From positions 392,303-456,302 of the IMG/VR virus record IMGVR_UViG_3300024239_000011: 64,000 nucleotides of DNA; one strand, written 5' to 3'. The notes under the pieces were generated by a model. That model did not search any database and was not told the DNA's origin. It worked only from the letters and a program-made list of their open reading frames with translations. This DNA comes from a virus. A program made the translations under genes and the position numbers. Of the stretch, positions 62,448 to 64,000 are shown piece after piece; the first letter of the stretch is position 1, and each line of letters starts with the position of its first letter.

Positions 62448-64000
62448 TCAACCCGCCCGACGAACGCGCATGTACCATTCCACGAGACGGCGCACTTGGC
62501 GTTCGGTGTAGCCCTGCTCCACCATCCGGTTAAGGAAGTCGTGGTGTTTCTTCTCGGTGTCCTTGTCCTTCTTGGCACCGAACGAGATCACCGGCAGCAA
62601 ATCTTCGGTGGCGCTGAACATGCGCTTTTCGATGACTTCCTTCATTTTCTCGTAGGAAGTCCACTTGGGCATTTTCCCGGCGTTGTTCGCTTTGTTGCAA
62701 AGCACCCACTGGACGATTTCCTGACGGAAATCCTTGGGATTGGCGATGCCGCACGACTTCTCGATTTTCGACAGTTCAGTGTCGAGAACCGTCATGCTGA
62801 ACATCTGACCGGTATCCGGGTCTTTATAATCCACGCCCTGACACCACGCATCCGCATAAGACACGTAACGCTCGAAGATGTTCTGACCGTATTCTGAATA
62901 GCTGTCCAGATAAGCTTTCTGAAGGGTCTTTTCCAGATGCTCGGCATACTTGGGCGCCAGGAACTCCTTGATGAATTCAATGAGTTGCTGTTCTTTTTCC
63001 TCCGGGAACTGCTCGCGTTTGATTTCCTGTTCCAGCACATACATCAGATGCACGGGATCAGCCGCAACTTCGTTCGGGTCGAAGTTGAAGACTTTGGACA
63101 GGATTTTGAACGCGAAGCGGGTGGAGATGCCCTCCATACCCTCGTTGACGCCCGCGACATCACGATACTCTTGCATCGTCTTTGCCTTGGGGTCAACGTC
63201 CTTCAGACCTTCGCCGTTGTAGACGCGCATTTTTGAGAACAAGTTCGAGTTCTCGTGCTCCTTCAGACGCGACAGCACGCTGAATTGAGCCAGGATATCG
63301 AGGGTTTGCGGAGCGCACGGCGATTTTCCGAGGCTACCACCATCCAGCATTTTGCGATAGATGTCCACTTCCTCGTCATAGCGCAGGCAATAGGGTACCT
63401 TGATGACGCAGATACGGTCCAAGAACGCTTCGTTGTTCTTGTTATTGCGGAAAGTTTGCCACTCGGATTCGTTCGAGTGGGCGAGAATGATACCGTTGAA
63501 CGGGATCGCGCCCAGTGACTCGGTACCGATGTAGTTGCCTTCCTGCGTGGCGGTCAGCAGCGGATGCAGCACCTTGATGGGCGCCTTGAACATTTCCACG
63601 AATTCCATCACGCCCTGGTTTGCACGGCACAGAGCGCCGCTGAACGAGTAGCAGTCCGGGTCATTCTGGCTGTAGTGTTCCAGCTTGCGGATGTCCACCT
63701 TGCCAACTAGGGCGGAAATGTCCTGATTGTTCTCGTCGCCCGGTTCGGTTTTGCAGATCGCAACCTGCTTAAGACGGCTCGGGATCATCTTGACGACTTT
63801 GAATTTGGAATAGTCGCCACCGACTTCCCCCAGCCGCTTGACTGCCCATGGGGAGGTCAGACCGGTGATGTAGCGGGTCGGAATGTTGTATTCCGCTTCA
63901 ATTTCGTCTGCCAACGCCACCGGGAATAGGTTCAGGGGCGATTCGAAAACCGGTGACAGTTCGGAACGTTTACCGTCATCGAATTTCAGCACGTAGATCG
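62448..64000 (-). CDS. PrkA/YeaG-type serine kinase, N-terminus beyond right edge
   Basis: 517 codons of the C-terminal part of PrkA; the frame stays open to 64000. Recognised blocks: LSPVFESPLNLFP, YSFSGALCRANQGVMEFVEM, PLLTATQEGNYIGTESLGAI, ILAHSNESEWQTFRNNKNNE, DRICVIKVPYCLRYDEEVDI, and the C-terminal kinase-like region (FERYVSYADAWCQGVDYKDP, DFLNRMVEQGYTERQVRRLV). The AAA-type Walker A lies outside. PrkA autophosphorylates and controls stress, starvation and sporulation functions with YeaH. It is the first gene of the run prkA - GIY-YIG - 93aa - yeaH, followed by spoVR with its own promoter. Phages rarely carry this whole set. Confidence 0.94.
   Translation of the reverse strand, partial: IYVLKFDDGKRSELSPVFESPLNLFPVALADEIEAEYNIPTRYITGLTSPWAVKRLGEVGGDYSKFKVVKMIPSRLKQVAICKTEPGDENNQDISALVGKVDIRKLEHYSQNDPDCYSFSGALCRANQGVMEFVEMFKAPIKVLHPLLTATQEGNYIGTESLGAIPFNGIILAHSNESEWQTFRNNKNNEAFLDRICVIKVPYCLRYDEEVDIYRKMLDGGSLGKSPCAPQTLDILAQFSVLSRLKEHENSNLFSKMRVYNGEGLKDVDPKAKTMQEYRDVAGVNEGMEGISTRFAFKILSKVFNFDPNEVAADPVHLMYVLEQEIKREQFPEEKEQQLIEFIKEFLAPKYAEHLEKTLQKAYLDSYSEYGQNIFERYVSYADAWCQGVDYKDPDTGQMFSMTVLDTELSKIEKSCGIANPKDFRQEIVQWVLCNKANNAGKMPKWTSYEKMKEVIEKRMFSATEDLLPVISFGAKKDKDTEKKHHDFLNRMVEQGYTERQVRRLVEWYMRVRRAG

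Noticed and set aside
1-64000. CRISPR arrays, insertion sequences, integrase and att sites
   Set aside because: No regularly spaced repeats, transposase motifs or integrase genes were seen; inverted repeats are terminators or leaders.

Overview
The window looks like part of the genome of a large tailed phage (a myovirus of the T4 superfamily, probably a 'jumbo' phage) infecting a Gram-negative, probably alphaproteobacterial, host. This rests on: dense, mostly minus-strand genes with start/stop overlaps; a block of about 24 kb of fibre/adhesin-like proteins; an M15 endolysin and a spanin-like pair; several HNH, GIY-YIG and Vsr-like homing endonucleases; a DNA ligase related to T4 gp30; and a recurrent T4-type late promoter octamer (NNTAAATA, best form TATAAATA) just upstream of virion-type genes. 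The alphaproteobacterial link is inferred from the style of the phage-borne methionyl-tRNA synthetase and IF-1. No head, tail-tube or replication core genes, tRNAs, CRISPR arrays or insertion sequences were seen.

Layout. 1-10.2 kb: early-type genes behind TTGACA/TATAAT-like promoters: small unknowns, a WGR-PARP, a Vsr-like homing endonuclease, metG, HNH, and an 817-aa fusion of a degenerate and an intact ATP-dependent ligase. 10.2-12.4 kb: a lipoprotein, a RyR-domain protein, a small membrane protein and a wrecked HNH/NUMOD gene. 12.5-36.6 kb: a late block of fibre and adhesin genes (GGTG-repeat fibres, a seven-repeat FG-GAP propeller, an Ig plus glycine-rich protein, a Calx-beta protein and shuffled paralogues). 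36.7-47.8 kb: endolysin, small genes, ClpA, a secreted protein, DnaJ, HNH, spanins and ADP-ribosyltransferase-like proteins. 47.9-55.1 kb: an outer-membrane barrel, an Ig/propeller protein, a 550-bp non-coding stretch, and candidate ejected effectors (ART-like, ParB-like, nucleotidyltransferase, metallopeptidase). 55.1-64 kb: small unknowns, a TAXI-like periplasmic protein, SmpB, IF-1, and a SpoVR / YeaH / PrkA set with a GIY-YIG gene inside it.

How it fits together (inference). Early genes equip the phage to adjust host translation (MetRS, IF-1, SmpB), proteostasis (ClpA, DnaJ), signalling (PrkA-YeaH-SpoVR, PARP) and DNA ends (ligase). Late genes build host-recognition fibres, lysis proteins and a set of proteins with T4-like capsid-targeting N-termini ending in L-x-E, which could be packaged and injected. 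Regulation is readable: sigma-70-like early promoters, T4-type late promoters, three hairpins that hide a ribosome-binding site or start codon and contain or abut a promoter, and two or three apparently leaderless late messages. All functional calls come from reading motifs by eye; no database search was run.
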